From NCBI RefSeq assembly GCF_003014695.1, contig NZ_PYAS01000021.1, forward strand, positions 1-64,000: a DNA stretch of 64,000 nucleotides, written 5' to 3'. The position numbers and the translations under genes are program-made. This document shows, piece by piece, positions 51,024-59,976 of the stretch; the stretch's first letter is position 1; the number at the start of each line of letters is the position of its first letter. Under the pieces are notes generated by a model, which saw only the letters and a program-made list of their open reading frames with translations, made no database searches and had not been told where the DNA came from. The stretch is from Dyadobacter jiangsuensis. Lineage in GTDB: Bacteria; Bacteroidota; Bacteroidia; Cytophagales; Spirosomataceae.

Positions 51024-51751
51024 CTTTTTTCTGCTGTGATGATCTGGAAAGGCAGAAAAGTGTTCAATCCCGGAATTTTTTCCAGGACGGGTTCGCTTTT
51101 CTGGCCCAATGCGGTATTGGAGAGGAAGGGTGGGTAAAAGCCAAATCTTTTAATATTCAAATTCTTCCAGCCGGCGTAATCCATCGCCTCGAAGAGCTTC
51201 TTTTTAGTCATGTCTGCCACGCCCTTATCGCCTTCCCACGACATCCCCGGGGTCAATGCGATTTGCAGGTAGTACAGCGGGTTGTAGGCGTTCGGTTCGA
51301 GAAATACCAGTTTTCCGCCCGGTTTGCATATGCGGTACATGGCCTGGAAACAAGCATGCAGGCTATGGAAATGGTGAAGGGCCATGAAACCCATAACCAC
51401 ATCAAACTGGTCGTTCAGCTCCTCGGGCGCGTCTAGAATGTCGGCGGCGTGGAGTTTGACGGGAAACTTGTTGTCGTTGTAAACCAATAGCTGCTGCAAA
51501 AGGAACGGCGATAAGTCGAGCCCCTCCACCCGGTAGCCCTGAGCCAGGAAGTTGAGCGTGTATTTCCCCATTCCACAAGCCACGTCGATAATCCGGTCGG
51601 ATTTTTTGATCCCCGCAAAGTCGATCACTTCTTTCACATGCCTGCGCACGTAGGGCGAAGAAACCGGGATCATTGTTTTTTTGATCTTGTGCCCGAAATA
51701 ATCGAGCTGCTGGTTGTTGTGAAATTTGATGTTGGAGACTACGATGCTCAT
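51020..51751 (-). CDS. Class I SAM-dependent methyltransferase (second)
   Basis: A 243-residue protein. Motif I is IIDVACGMGKYTLNFLAQG, then VEGLDLSPFLL, FDVVMGFMALHHF and LVFLEPNAYNPLYYLQ. It opens the five-gene operon. The longer frame begins TTG; I use ATG 51751 (MSIVVSNIKF). It is only distantly like the first methyltransferase, so the two probably methylate different positions. Confidence 0.85.
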   Translation of the reverse strand: MSIVVSNIKFHNNQQLDYFGHKIKKTMIPVSSPYVRRHVKEVIDFAGIKKSDRIIDVACGMGKYTLNFLAQGYRVEGLDLSPFLLQQLLVYNDNKFPVKLHAADILDAPEELNDQFDVVMGFMALHHFHSLHACFQAMYRICKPGGKLVFLEPNAYNPLYYLQIALTPGMSWEGDKGVADMTKKKLFEAMDYAGWKNLNIKRFGFYPPFLSNTALGQKSEPVLEKIPGLNTFLPFQIITAEKR

Positions 51752-51862
51752 AAAGAATGGGGATCTTTTGGTGTGGTGAATATACGCAAAAATGTCCCCA
51801 ATGGGCAACCGGTGAGCTATGACTTTTTAACCGGTGATAAATAATTTTCGGTTACATATACG

Positions 51863-53560
51863 TCACTGAGTGTTAATGACTTCATAAAGACTCACATGCC
51901 AAATCGCCGAACGGAATATCGCCAGTTTGCGCAAACCCGACTTTTCGGGATCGCTGATGTTTTCCGCGGACAAAATGTAGTTGCATCCCAGCTTTCGCAG
52001 CGCCTCATGCGAGAGCGTGACCGGGCGCTCGGAAGGGGCCATGCCGCGCGTCATATGGGTTTCAAAATAGGGCAGCCCCTGATCGTAAACCACGATGCTC
52101 TGACTGCCCCAGAAATCGAAGAAACCCCGATTGTTACCGTTCTTTTCGAGCTCGTCGGCGATGATGTCCCGGAACTGGTGTTTGTAGGGAAGGGGATAAT
52201 TGCTCGAATATCCGTCGATCGTCCACATCCCATTGTATTGGGCTACTGCCGGCGGGATGCCGATGCTGGCCACGCGGTAGGTCTGCACCGGTCTGCCGAT
52301 CGCCGTTTTGATATTTTCAAACATCCTTTCGGCATAATAGTCTTCGTAAGTGAAGATATAATGATAGGGGACGATGGAAATGAATTTTTTGACAAAACGC
52401 TCGTAATAGGTCGGCTGATAGGCGAAACAAACCGCAAGCTGCATGGCCGCTACCACGATCAGAATGCGGCCCTGGTACCTGGGAACAACCAATAGCAATG
52501 CCTGCGCGGCGGCAATGTGCCAGAGCAATTGCAGGAATATATGAAACCTTTCGAGGCTGAACATCCGCAGCAGGTCAGAGCTGTTGCGAAGCTCCACCAG
52601 CGGTTCCCAGTTCAGAATGGCAATGTAAAAGCAGATCAGCGTAATAATGCCCAGCGTGATCGTGAGGTTCAGCGGCAGTTCTCTCTTCCGAACGACATGC
52701 ACCACATAAACCAGGCACACAAACGGTAGGAGCACGAATGTGTGCAGCGACAATGCCACATCCACATTGCCCAGCAGGAAGTACCGGGCAAATATTTTCA
52801 TGCAAATGCCCAATGACACCGGAAACCGCCGCATCTCCATCCGGTGGGAAACAAATCCTTCGCCTCCGAGCAGATTCTGGATCAGGTCGATCTTCGTGAC
52901 CAGATATACTGCCAAAAGGATAGCAAATGCCAGAAATAGCCGTTTAACCGGATGTTTCTGAACAATATCATAGCCAATCAATACCCCGAATGCGAACAGG
53001 ATGAATACCCCGGCAGACTGGAAATTGGAGGTAAATGGAAATGCGGCCAGGATCAGCCAGTTCCAGATGGCTGGTCTTTCTTTGCGGATATTCAGGATGA
53101 CAAACAGCAGCAGCGGTTGGCCTGCAATGCTCAGCCCCCATGTTGGCAGGAAAGGCGTAAATGCAAAGGATAAAGCCAGAAATGCCGAGGCTGGCTCATT
53201 AACCTTCAAATGTCGTCTGCACAGCAGCCACATGCCGATCAGCGCGACACCGCTGATGAAGACATTGTAGAATTGAAATGCGGTAAAAGTCGGCAGCAGA
53301 AGATTCAGCCAGTAATACACATTATAGGTACTGACCAGCGTGAATTTTGGCACACCATTCATAAAAGGCTCGATGATCGCATATGGGGGCGCCCATGCGT
53401 AGGCGCTCTGCGTGGCGAGGCGGTACCAAACCACAAACGAGTCGAGCGAGTCGAAAGCATTGAAGAATGCTCCGGGGCCCAGGAAAATCGTGGGCGCATG
53501 ATAAAGCAAAAATACCAGCAACAACCCTCTGAGGTAGTATTGCTGGTATTTTGCTTTCAT
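51863..53560 (-). CDS. Large multi-pass membrane protein (DUF6044/YfhO-like)
   Basis: A 565-residue protein with about 11-12 membrane helices, starting LRGLLLVFLLYHAPTIFLGPG and with an acidic first loop (FFNAFDSLDSFVVWY). The C-terminal 150 residues are soluble and extracytoplasmic. The layout fits GT-C-like proteins related to YfhO/DUF6044, some of which modify teichoic acids or glycans. Function here is unknown. It lies 112 bp before the methyltransferase operon on the same strand. Confidence 0.75.
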   Translation of the reverse strand: MKAKYQQYYLRGLLLVFLLYHAPTIFLGPGAFFNAFDSLDSFVVWYRLATQSAYAWAPPYAIIEPFMNGVPKFTLVSTYNVYYWLNLLLPTFTAFQFYNVFISGVALIGMWLLCRRHLKVNEPASAFLALSFAFTPFLPTWGLSIAGQPLLLFVILNIRKERPAIWNWLILAAFPFTSNFQSAGVFILFAFGVLIGYDIVQKHPVKRLFLAFAILLAVYLVTKIDLIQNLLGGEGFVSHRMEMRRFPVSLGICMKIFARYFLLGNVDVALSLHTFVLLPFVCLVYVVHVVRKRELPLNLTITLGIITLICFYIAILNWEPLVELRNSSDLLRMFSLERFHIFLQLLWHIAAAQALLLVVPRYQGRILIVVAAMQLAVCFAYQPTYYERFVKKFISIVPYHYIFTYEDYYAERMFENIKTAIGRPVQTYRVASIGIPPAVAQYNGMWTIDGYSSNYPLPYKHQFRDIIADELEKNGNNRGFFDFWGSQSIVVYDQGLPYFETHMTRGMAPSERPVTLSHEALRKLGCNYILSAENISDPEKSGLRKLAIFRSAIWHVSLYEVINTQ

Positions 53561-53573
53561 AATTGAGGAAATA

Positions 53574-55361
53574 CTAGTTGATCTTCAAAACAGCCATAAA
53601 TGCTTCCTGCGGAATTTCTACACTGCCCACCTGGCGCATCCGCTTCTTACCTTTCTTCTGTTTTTCGAGGAGCTTGCGCTTACGGGAAATATCACCACCG
53701 TAACATTTAGCCAAAACGTCCTTCCGCATGGCTTTCACGGTTTCGCGGGCGATGATCTTCTGTCCGATGGCTGCCTGAATCGCGATTTCGAACATTTGGC
53801 GCGGGATCAGTTCACGCAGCTTTTCGCAAAGCTTCTTGCCCCATTCGTAAGATTTCGAACGGTGTACAATGGCCGACAATGCATCCACCGCCTCGCCGTT
53901 CAACATCACGTCGAGTTTCACCATGTCCGACTCCTGGTAACCTGCCAGCTCATAGTCGAGTGAGGCGTAGCCGCGGGAGATTGTTTTCAATTTATCGAAG
54001 AAATCAAAAACCACCTCGGCCAGCGGGATGAGGAATTGCAGCTCCACACGCTCGGCCGTGAGGTAAATCTGGTTTTTAAGGATACCCCGCTTGTCCATAC
54101 ACAGGTTCAGGATCGGGCCGATGTAGTCCGATTTTGTGATGATCTGCGCGTTGATGTAAGGCTCCTCGATGTATTTAATATGGTTAGGCTCAGGCATTTC
54201 TGACGGAGCGCTGATATTGAGTAGCTTATCCTTCGTGGTCAGAACCCGGAACTGTACCGATGGCACCGTCGTGATCACGGTCATGTCGAACTCGCGTTCC
54301 AGGCGTTCCTGAACGATCTCCATGTGCAGCATTCCCAGGAAGCCGCAACGGAAACCGAAGCCAAGCGCCGCCGATGTTTCCGGTTCCCAAACCAGGGCTG
54401 CGTCGTTCAGCTGCAACTTTTCCATGGCCTCGCGAAGCTCTTCGAACTCGCTGGTGTCAACCGGGTAAATACCGGCGAAAACCATCGGTTTCACCTCGGA
54501 GAATCCTACGATCGCTTCACTGGCAGGACGGTCTATGTGCGTGAAAGTGTCACCCACCTTCACCTCTTTGGCCACTTTGATACCTGAAATTAGGTAACCT
54601 ACGTCGCCGCATTCCACAACTTGCTTGGGTATTTGCTGCAAACCGAGCGTCCCGATTTCGTCGGCAATATATTCCTTGCCGGTCGCCATGAACTTCACTT
54701 TATCACCCTTCTTAATGCTGCCGTTTTTCACACGGAAGATTACCTCGATACCACGGTAAGAGTTGAAAACCGAGTCGAAGATCAATGCTTGCAGCGGGCC
54801 TTCCGGATCGCCGACAGGCGCTGGGATGCGTTCTACAATGGCATTCAGAATGTCCTCGATGCCGATACCTTCCTTACCGCTGGCAGGGATAATGTCGGAA
54901 CGTTCGCAACCCAGCAGATCCACCATTTCATCCTTGATCTCCTCGGGCATTGCACCGGGAAGGTCGATCTTGTTCAAAACGGGGATAATCACCAGGTCAT
55001 GGTTGATCGCCAGGTAGAGGTTGGAGATCGTCTGAGCTTCGGTACCTTGTGAGGCATCTACGAGCAGCAACGCGCCTTCGCAAGCAGCGATCGAGCGGGA
55101 AACTTCGTAGGAAAAGTCCACGTGGCCCGGGGTGTCGATCAGGTTAAGTATATATTCTTCTCCTTTATAAACATAGTTCATCTGGATCGCGTGGCTCTTG
55201 ATGGTGATGCCGCGTTCGCGTTCCAGATCCATATTGTCGAGCAATTGCGCCTGCATTTCGCGCTGCGATACAGTTTTGGTAAATTCCAGCAGACGGTCCG
55301 CCAGGGTACTTTTCCCGTGGTCAATATGGGCAATAATGCAAAAATTACGGATTTTCTTCAT
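53574..55361 (-). CDS. Elongation factor 4 (LepA)
   Basis: A 595-residue ribosomal back-translocase GTPase. G1 AHIDHGKSTLADRL, G3 DTPGHVDF, G4 NKIDLPGA are intact; the LepA-specific C-terminal domain is present (SYEWGKKLCEKLRELIPRQMFEI, GGDISRKRKLLEKQKKGKKRM). Normal length for the family. It is separated by 13 bp from the membrane protein gene. Confidence 0.98.
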   Translation of the reverse strand: MKKIRNFCIIAHIDHGKSTLADRLLEFTKTVSQREMQAQLLDNMDLERERGITIKSHAIQMNYVYKGEEYILNLIDTPGHVDFSYEVSRSIAACEGALLLVDASQGTEAQTISNLYLAINHDLVIIPVLNKIDLPGAMPEEIKDEMVDLLGCERSDIIPASGKEGIGIEDILNAIVERIPAPVGDPEGPLQALIFDSVFNSYRGIEVIFRVKNGSIKKGDKVKFMATGKEYIADEIGTLGLQQIPKQVVECGDVGYLISGIKVAKEVKVGDTFTHIDRPASEAIVGFSEVKPMVFAGIYPVDTSEFEELREAMEKLQLNDAALVWEPETSAALGFGFRCGFLGMLHMEIVQERLEREFDMTVITTVPSVQFRVLTTKDKLLNISAPSEMPEPNHIKYIEEPYINAQIITKSDYIGPILNLCMDKRGILKNQIYLTAERVELQFLIPLAEVVFDFFDKLKTISRGYASLDYELAGYQESDMVKLDVMLNGEAVDALSAIVHRSKSYEWGKKLCEKLRELIPRQMFEIAIQAAIGQKIIARETVKAMRKDVLAKCYGGDISRKRKLLEKQKKGKKRMRQVGSVEIPQEAFMAVLKIN

Positions 55362-55487
55362 GAAAGTTGTTCCTATTCCAATGCTTTGAATATATAGTTC
55401 AGGTCAAAGCAATCACAAAATTACGAGGGTAATTAATATTTCAAGATGTTTTCAAACAGAAGTTCAAACTAAAAATGACAAGCGTGC

Positions 55488-56540
55488 TCACAGGCCCGCA
55501 GGCAAGGGCGCCTGTATTGCACGCTTCCGCTGCGGCCAGGCGTAGAGCCAGTATGCCGCGACGACGAGCAATGTCAGCGGGATTAGTTTGCCGTAACGTA
55601 CCATAGCGGCGGTGAGGACGGTCATGGACAGCAACATAGCAGGGTGTGCCATGTAGTGCACCCCGGTCCTCAGCCAGCGAATCGGCGATTCCCTTGTGTT
55701 GCCTGTGCAAGGGCTCATTTGCTCATTAGAGCCCAGCCGTATCAGCCATTTCACAAGCACGCTACTGTGCAAACGGCTATCGCAAACCAGGCGTCGCGGC
55801 CATGTGAGCAGCGAACCATAAGCAGTAACAAGCGCGAAAAGAAACGGCCCGAATGTCATTTGCATTAACAATACCATCGGCAAATGCAAAAGCAGCGCCA
55901 GGAACATTGCGTAAATGACCGACGCGCGGCGGAGCAAGAGGATAGCAATACTGATTTGTAACACAATAACCCCTATGCCCATCATTTGAGACAAAAGGCC
56001 TTTTGGAAACACGCTGGCCGCTTTCATGTAGGAGGTTATCTGATGTTTGGTCACCAAAAGTGTTTCCATGCTCGCACCGTCCCACCAGTCCGGATCGAAA
56101 ACTTTGTTCAAGTCGGCGCCGAGATAGAGTACCGCCAGCTGAAAACGGATCAGGTCCGTTCCTGTGACCCGATTGCTGAGCGCTGTGCACAGGAACACGC
56201 AACCTGTAAAAAGGTGCGCTACTGAAATGCATATCTGGCAGGAGAGCAGCCCGGTTACGAATGCCACGCCGACGAACAGTGAGCCAAGACGTACAAAGCG
56301 CGAAAACAGGAGCATGCCGATGCCGCTCAGAAACAGTAACCTGACGCCCAGGTTGAACTGTGCGTCGGTACCGATTTGGCCCAGCAGTTCGATGAGCGGA
56401 TAAAACCTGCCCCCGCCCTGGTTGCCATTGAAAGGAAACTCGCCCGTCAAAAGCAGATAGATTGCTAACATCCGCACTGCGAGCACCAGCTCGGGAACGA
56501 CGGCCTTTCCGTTGACATAGAAAGGATTAAGATGGCGCAT
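55488..56540 (-). CDS. HTTM-type multi-pass membrane protein
   Basis: About 350 residues with eight or more helices. FDPDWWDGASMETLLVTKHQ after a helix resembles the HTTM (vitamin-K-gamma-carboxylase-like) core motif 'hsK..dpdW..G'. The end (LIPLTLLVVAAYWLYAWPQRKRAI) is hydrophobic then basic. No function can be assigned. The longer frame starts GTG and would overlap the previous gene by 19 bp; I use ATG 56540. Confidence 0.7.
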   Translation of the reverse strand: MRHLNPFYVNGKAVVPELVLAVRMLAIYLLLTGEFPFNGNQGGGRFYPLIELLGQIGTDAQFNLGVRLLFLSGIGMLLFSRFVRLGSLFVGVAFVTGLLSCQICISVAHLFTGCVFLCTALSNRVTGTDLIRFQLAVLYLGADLNKVFDPDWWDGASMETLLVTKHQITSYMKAASVFPKGLLSQMMGIGVIVLQISIAILLLRRASVIYAMFLALLLHLPMVLLMQMTFGPFLFALVTAYGSLLTWPRRLVCDSRLHSSVLVKWLIRLGSNEQMSPCTGNTRESPIRWLRTGVHYMAHPAMLLSMTVLTAAMVRYGKLIPLTLLVVAAYWLYAWPQRKRAIQAPLPAGL

Positions 56541-56545
56541 AGGGT

Positions 56546-56902
56546 TCAACGGCTGGCTTTCCACAGGTAGGTTTGTTCAGGCGCTCCATTGCGGCGATAG
56601 GAGATTACGACGCTGTCGGGATGGGTGGGGGCGTGTGCTTCCACCGAGGCAACAAGTCGTCGGAGGTTACCGGGTGCGTGCGCTTCCCACTGGGTTTGTG
56701 CCAGGCCATAACGGGCCTCAAGGGTGTGCTGGTCCCAGGTAACGCCATTCTGAAATGCGTCGATCCGGTAAAAGACCTGCGTGGTATGCGGTGCCCAGGA
56801 GATCGTCCGGGTGTCCTGCGTGAGTTCATACAGTGTGTTGATCACCTGGGCCGACAGGAAGAGTATTCCGGGAAGCCATTTTTTGAGGGATGATGAAGTC
56901 AT
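56546..56902 (-). CDS. Small membrane-anchored hypothetical protein, partner of the HTTM gene
   Basis: A 118-residue protein: one N-terminal hydrophobic segment (LPGILFLSAQVINTLYEL) then a small soluble domain. I recognise no family. It lies 5 bp before the HTTM-type gene, an arrangement that suggests the two act together at the membrane. Confidence 0.65.
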   Translation of the reverse strand: MTSSSLKKWLPGILFLSAQVINTLYELTQDTRTISWAPHTTQVFYRIDAFQNGVTWDQHTLEARYGLAQTQWEAHAPGNLRRLVASVEAHAPTHPDSVVISYRRNGAPEQTYLWKASR

Positions 56903-56979
56903 AAGTGCGCGGTAGAGTTACAGATCATAGAGCAACTTAAGGGTTTCAGGATTTTTTTGTAAAAGTTAATAAAAGAGTA

Positions 56980-57021
56980 TTAACCAAAATATTTAATCAT
57001 TTGATTAAATATTTTGGTTAA
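56980..57021. promoter_or_regulatory. 42-bp perfect palindrome, likely TetR operator
   Basis: The arm TTAACCAAAATATTTAATCA (56980-56999) is exactly inverted at 57002-57021 with two bases between. It overlaps the -33 region of the tetR promoter, so binding should block transcription. The core TTAATCA-N2-TGATTAA recurs before the TolC gene. Confidence 0.85.
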
Positions 57022-57044
57022 ACCGAAAATCGCTTTTACCTTTG
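57013..57044 (+). promoter_or_regulatory. tetR promoter of Bacteroidota type
   Basis: TTTG (57013-57016) and TACCTTTG (57037-57044) match the -33 and -7 consensus with 20 bp spacing. The -33 box lies inside the palindrome, which fits autorepression. Confidence 0.65.
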
Positions 57045-57067
57045 GTGCATCAAATGGAAATTGACTG

Positions 57068-57679
57068 ATGGCGAAAGCAAAAAAGGCAGAGTTGGACCTG
57101 AGCACGGAAGAAAAGATCAAGGAGGCGGCGAGCATTGTATTCACCAAAAAGGGGTACGGTAATGCGCGAACGAGGGATATTGCGGAAGAGGCAGGTATTA
57201 ATCTGGCGCTGCTGAACTACTATTTCCGCAGTAAGGAAAAGCTTTTCCAGATTGTGATGGCTGAGCGGATCGATAAGCTTTTCGGCGTACTGACCCCGGT
57301 TCTCAATGATGAGTCGACGACATTGGAGGAGAAACTGGAAAAGATTACGGAGAGCTATATTAATATGCTCCTCGAAAATCCCGATCTGCCGATTTTTGTA
57401 CTGAGTGAAATTCGTAACAACCCGGATCAGCTTTCAAACCGTTTTCAGGCCCGCAAGCATCTCACAGAATCGGTTTTTGTCAAACAGCTTATGGCCCGCA
57501 GAAGTGACCTCAATCCGTTTCATTTTTTGATGAACTTGCTGGGAATGAATTTGTTTCCCTTTGTTGCGAAGCCGGTTTTGCAACCGATCGTAGGTAATGA
57601 AGAGATGTACCGGCAGTTGATGGAGCAACGTAAAAAGCTCGTTCCGGCATGGATGAAGCTGATATTGGATCAGGGTTAA
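57068..57679 (+). CDS. TetR-family repressor of the efflux operon
   Basis: A 203-residue repressor. The N-terminal HTH (about residues 12-60: TEEKIKEAASIVFTKKGYGNARTRDIAEEAGINLALLNYYFRSKEKLF) is typical, and the C-terminal helical part should bind a ligand. It is the first gene of an operon with TolC, adaptor, two ATPases and two ABC-2 permeases, and palindromes lie before both it and TolC. The ligand is unknown, probably a toxic compound. Confidence 0.93.
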   Translation: MAKAKKAELDLSTEEKIKEAASIVFTKKGYGNARTRDIAEEAGINLALLNYYFRSKEKLFQIVMAERIDKLFGVLTPVLNDESTTLEEKLEKITESYINMLLENPDLPIFVLSEIRNNPDQLSNRFQARKHLTESVFVKQLMARRSDLNPFHFLMNLLGMNLFPFVAKPVLQPIVGNEEMYRQLMEQRKKLVPAWMKLILDQG

Positions 57680-57701
57680 CCGCCCTTTTTTTAGCCAAAA
57701 A

Positions 57702-57717
57702 TTAATCAAATGATTAA
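57702..57717. promoter_or_regulatory. Second TetR-type operator before tolC
   Basis: TTAATCA-AA-TGATTAA repeats the core of the 42-bp palindrome, 18 bp before the TolC start. It suggests a second regulated promoter or a roadblock within the operon. Confidence 0.65.
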
Positions 57718-57735
57718 ATAAATCGAATAAATAAA

Positions 57736-59022
57736 ATGATTAATGGATTAAAAATAGCATTACTAACCGGTGTCATGGCGCTGACGGCCGCACAATTGAC
57801 GGCCCAGCAAAGGCCACTGACAATCCGGGAGGCCTACCAGCTCGCCCGGAAGAACTATCCGATGATCAGGCAGCAGGGCTTGATCGAAAAAACGCGCGAG
57901 TACTCGGTGAGCAATGCCGCAAAGGGCTATTTGCCGCAGCTTACCGTACAGGGCCAGGCCACGTACCAATCGGTTGTGACCGAGTTTAAACTGCCCGTCT
58001 CGATCCCCGGTATCGAATTCCCGAACATTAGCAAGGATCAATACAAGGTTTACGGTGAAGTGAACCAGACGATTTACGACGGGGGTAACGTCCGCACGCA
58101 GGTACGCTCGCATGAGGCGAACGCGCAGGTGGAATCGCAGAAACTGGAAGTGGAATTGTACAAGCTCAACGAGCGGGTAAACCAGTTGTTTTTCGGAGTG
58201 CTAATGCTCGACGAGCAGTTGAAACAGAATGAACTGTTGAAAAAGGATATTAACCTGGGGATTCGGAAAGTTCAGGCGCTCATCGACAACGGTACCGCGT
58301 TCAAAAGTAATGCGAATACCCTGAAAGCGGAGTTGCTGAAAGCCGACCAGCGTGCCATCGACCTGAATGCGAGCCGTAAAGCATACCTGGAAATGCTGGG
58401 CATGCTCACGGCGCAGTCGCTGGGCGACTCTGCGGTGCTGGAAAAACCAGTCAATCTGGCGGCGGGAAGCGATATTAACCGGCCGGAGCTCAAACTGTAT
58501 GAAGCCCAAAACCGAAGCCTGGATGTGCAATCACAATTGCTGGACGTCCGTAACCGCCCGAAACTCAATTTCTTCTTCCAGGGAGGTTACGGCAGACCTG
58601 CATTGAACATTCTGAACAATGGCTTCGATCCGTATTACATCACCGGTTTGCGGCTGAACTGGTCGCTGTCGGGGTTGTACACCATGAAGCACGACCGGGA
58701 GCTGATCCGGAACAACCGGGATGCGATTCAGCTTCAAAAGGAGACATTTCTCTTCAATACGCAACTGGCTGCCAAACAGCAGAATGCCGAACTCGACCGT
58801 TTTGGCAAGCTGCTCACAACTGACGACGAGATCATTAACCTCCGAGAAAGCATCAAAACCACTGCCGCCGCCCAACTCGAAAACGGCGTGATCAATACCA
58901 ACGACTTCCTGCGTGAGGTGAATGCCGAAGATCAGGCGAGGCTGAACAAGATCCTGCACGGCATTCAGCGGCTGATGTCGCAGTACAGCCTCGATAACAC
59001 GCTGGGAACCCCTATTGAATAA
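57736..59022 (+). CDS. TolC-family outer-membrane channel of the ABC-2 operon
   Basis: A 428-residue outer-membrane efflux protein. The signal peptide (IALLTGVMALTAAQLTAQ) and two TolC helical repeats (LTIREAYQLARKNYPMIRQQGL at the start; RPELKLYEAQNRSLDVQSQLLDVRNRPKL in the second) are visible. It follows the second operator and precedes the lipoprotein adaptor by 18 bp. Confidence 0.92.
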   Translation: MINGLKIALLTGVMALTAAQLTAQQRPLTIREAYQLARKNYPMIRQQGLIEKTREYSVSNAAKGYLPQLTVQGQATYQSVVTEFKLPVSIPGIEFPNISKDQYKVYGEVNQTIYDGGNVRTQVRSHEANAQVESQKLEVELYKLNERVNQLFFGVLMLDEQLKQNELLKKDINLGIRKVQALIDNGTAFKSNANTLKAELLKADQRAIDLNASRKAYLEMLGMLTAQSLGDSAVLEKPVNLAAGSDINRPELKLYEAQNRSLDVQSQLLDVRNRPKLNFFFQGGYGRPALNILNNGFDPYYITGLRLNWSLSGLYTMKHDRELIRNNRDAIQLQKETFLFNTQLAAKQQNAELDRFGKLLTTDDEIINLRESIKTTAAAQLENGVINTNDFLREVNAEDQARLNKILHGIQRLMSQYSLDNTLGTPIE

Positions 59023-59040
59023 GCATTTAAATACAATCAC

Positions 59041-59976
59041 ATGAAAACATATTCTTATCTGATCATATTGGCTGCGGGGATGGCGGCCTGCAATGGAAAA
59101 GAGAACCCTTATGACGCTTCCGGGACATTCGAGGCCGTGGAAACGATCGTTTCCGCTGAGGCGACAGGCCGCATTATGGCACTAGACCTGGAAGAGGGCC
59201 AGCAGCTGAAGGCCGGGCAAGTGGTGGGTTATATCGACAGCCTGCAATTGTCGCTGCGCAAAAAGCAGCTCGAAGCGCAGATCAGGGCTACCGGAAGCCG
59301 CCTGCCTGATATTGTGGCGCAGACCAACGTTTACAAACAGCAGATCGCCGTTTCGCAGGTACGGCTCGATAACCTGCTCCACGAACAGAAACGCATTCAA
59401 AACCTGCTGAAAGCCGATGCGGCGACGCCGAAGCAGCTCGACGACATTAATGCACAGGTGGAAGAATTGCAAAAGCAACTGGATGTAATCCGTAAACAGG
59501 ATGCCGCGCAGACTTCTGTTTTGAAAACGCAGACTTCCGGCTTGCGGGCGGACGTGCAGCCATTAGTTGTCCAAATCGAGCAGATTAACGACCAGCTTGC
59601 CAAAACGAAGATTGTCAACGAAGTGAATGGTACAGTGCTGACGAAATATGCGGAGGCCAATGAGGTTGCGGCGGCGGGAAAGCCTCTGTACAAAATCGCT
59701 GACCTTTCCACAATTATCCTGCGCGCCTACGTGACGGGCGACCAACTGACGGGTATCAAGCTGAATCAGCAGGTGACAGTGCTGGTAGACAGCGCTGGCG
59801 GCCAGTATCGCCAGTTGCCGGGAACGATCGAATGGATTAGTAACAAGGCGGAATTTACCCCAAAGACCATTCAGACGAAGGATGAGCGTGCAAACCTGGT
59901 TTACGCAGTGAAGATCCGGGTGAAGAATGACGGATATCTGAAAATAGGCATGTACGGTGAAGTAGCGTTGAAATAA
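59041..59976 (+). CDS. HlyD-type adaptor lipoprotein of the ABC-2 operon
   Basis: A 311-residue YbhG-like adaptor. The N-terminus LIILAAGMAAC is a lipobox signal (Cys17), so it is a lipoprotein. Lipoyl halves (SAEATGRIMALDLEEGQQLKAG and VNGTVLTKYAEANEVAAAG) flank a coiled coil (about 75-180). It shares TAATG with the ATPase gene that follows. Confidence 0.9.
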   Translation: MKTYSYLIILAAGMAACNGKENPYDASGTFEAVETIVSAEATGRIMALDLEEGQQLKAGQVVGYIDSLQLSLRKKQLEAQIRATGSRLPDIVAQTNVYKQQIAVSQVRLDNLLHEQKRIQNLLKADAATPKQLDDINAQVEELQKQLDVIRKQDAAQTSVLKTQTSGLRADVQPLVVQIEQINDQLAKTKIVNEVNGTVLTKYAEANEVAAAGKPLYKIADLSTIILRAYVTGDQLTGIKLNQQVTVLVDSAGGQYRQLPGTIEWISNKAEFTPKTIQTKDERANLVYAVKIRVKNDGYLKIGMYGEVALK

